From the NCBI GenBank assembly GCA_023259685.1, contig JALRGP010000020.1, positions 1 through 13,076 on the forward strand: DNA of 13,076 nucleotides. Direction: 5' to 3'. The notes below the pieces were generated by a model that made no database searches, was not told where the DNA came from, and saw nothing but the letters and a program-made list of their open reading frames with translations. The position numbers and the translations under genes are program-made. Below are positions 12,722 through 13,076 of the stretch, piece by piece. The stretch's first letter is position 1. Each line of letters starts with the position of its first letter. Source of the DNA: Alphaproteobacteria bacterium (lineage in GTDB: Bacteria > Pseudomonadota > Alphaproteobacteria > JALRGP01).

Positions 12722-13076
12722 TTATACAATCTCTTCTAAAGCATAAAAATGCCCTTGATTTGCATCAAAGGCAATCTTGAGAGAAGAATCTGCTATATCA
12801 TTCCTCGTGATAACCCTCCCGACGCGTTCATGAAGTTTCCCGGTGAATTCGTGGCTACCATTGGTTGGTGGAGTGATATCATAAATATTAATGTTGGGAA
12901 TTCCGGGACAAATAAGCGGAAGAATAACTGAAAACTCTGTTGACAATTCTGCTTTAGGCTGTTTATAAAAATTAATCCACTCTTTAATAAATAGGTCTTT
13001 TCCAAAATGAGTTTTGTCATCATGGGTCAAGCTCGCTAATTGACAATATCGATAAATATAATCGCCTACCGTAATT
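12722..13076 (-). CDS. Unrecognised protein, C-terminal part (runs off the right edge)
   Basis: The frame stays open from the stop at 12722 to the end of the window, giving 117 visible residues with no ATG in frame, so the true start is beyond the edge. A TTG at 13030 is a less likely internal start. The visible part begins ITVGDYIYRYCQLASLTHDD. It contains EWINFYKQPKAELSTEFSV, then a hydrophobic stretch with Pro and Gly (VILPLICPGIPNINIYDITPP), and ends DANQGHFYALEEIV. There is no long membrane helix and no catalytic motif I recognise. It is convergent with yidC and shares the intervening hairpin. I cannot name a family. Confidence 0.6.
   Translation of the reverse strand, partial: ITVGDYIYRYCQLASLTHDDKTHFGKDLFIKEWINFYKQPKAELSTEFSVILPLICPGIPNINIYDITPPTNGSHEFTGKLHERVGRVITRNDIADSSLKIAFDANQGHFYALEEIV

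Noticed and set aside
1..13076. CRISPR array, insertion sequence or prophage
   Set aside because: No regularly spaced repeats, transposase, integrase or phage-like genes are visible.

Overview
The window looks like a piece of an A+T-rich alphaproteobacterial chromosome, and reduced intracellular lineages (Holosporales/Paracaedibacterales-like or Rickettsiales-like) are the best guess. The lineage call rests on several proteins: a DUF4167 protein, a two-domain COG3807-type SH3 protein, an FtsB/DivIC with the alphaproteobacterial C-terminal LLRP...LD motif, and alphaproteobacterial-type NrdB, AtpB, AtpD and YidC. It is inferred from remembered families and has not been searched. Almost everything is housekeeping. 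I see no rRNA, tRNA, CRISPR array, transposase or integrase.

Layout. Positions 1-217 are non-coding and hold two hairpin regions. From 218 to 7612 every gene is on the minus strand. In transcription order from the right they are nrdB; a Vat/CatB-type acyltransferase; mlaF-like ABC ATPase with ftsB; a terminator; a promoter plus L10-type leader; rplJ-rplL with their own terminator; an SH3 protein; a DUF4167 protein; a regulatory-looking gap; an outer-membrane porin; and fmt. Next come flgF on the plus strand (7726-8508), convergent with an atpD-atpB pair on the minus strand (8515-10670), then yidD-yidC on the plus strand (10787-12672). A hairpin terminator separates yidC from the 3' part of an unrecognised minus-strand gene that runs off the right edge.

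Working together: fmt, rplJ and rplL serve translation. The porin, SH3 protein, MlaF, FtsB and YidC/YidD serve the envelope, division and membrane insertion. AtpB and AtpD are ATP synthase parts, NrdB makes deoxyribonucleotides, and FlgF is a flagellar rod component. The Vat-type acyltransferase is the one accessory-looking gene.

The most striking feature is loss of conserved gene order. rplJL lack rplKA and rpoBC, atpD is joined directly to atpB, fmt follows a porin instead of def, yidDC lack rpmH-rnpA, mlaF lacks mlaE/mlaD, and flgF stands alone. I did not find a clear new biological system. The best leads are the rplJ leader, the dyads ahead of the porin, and the atpD-atpB pair.
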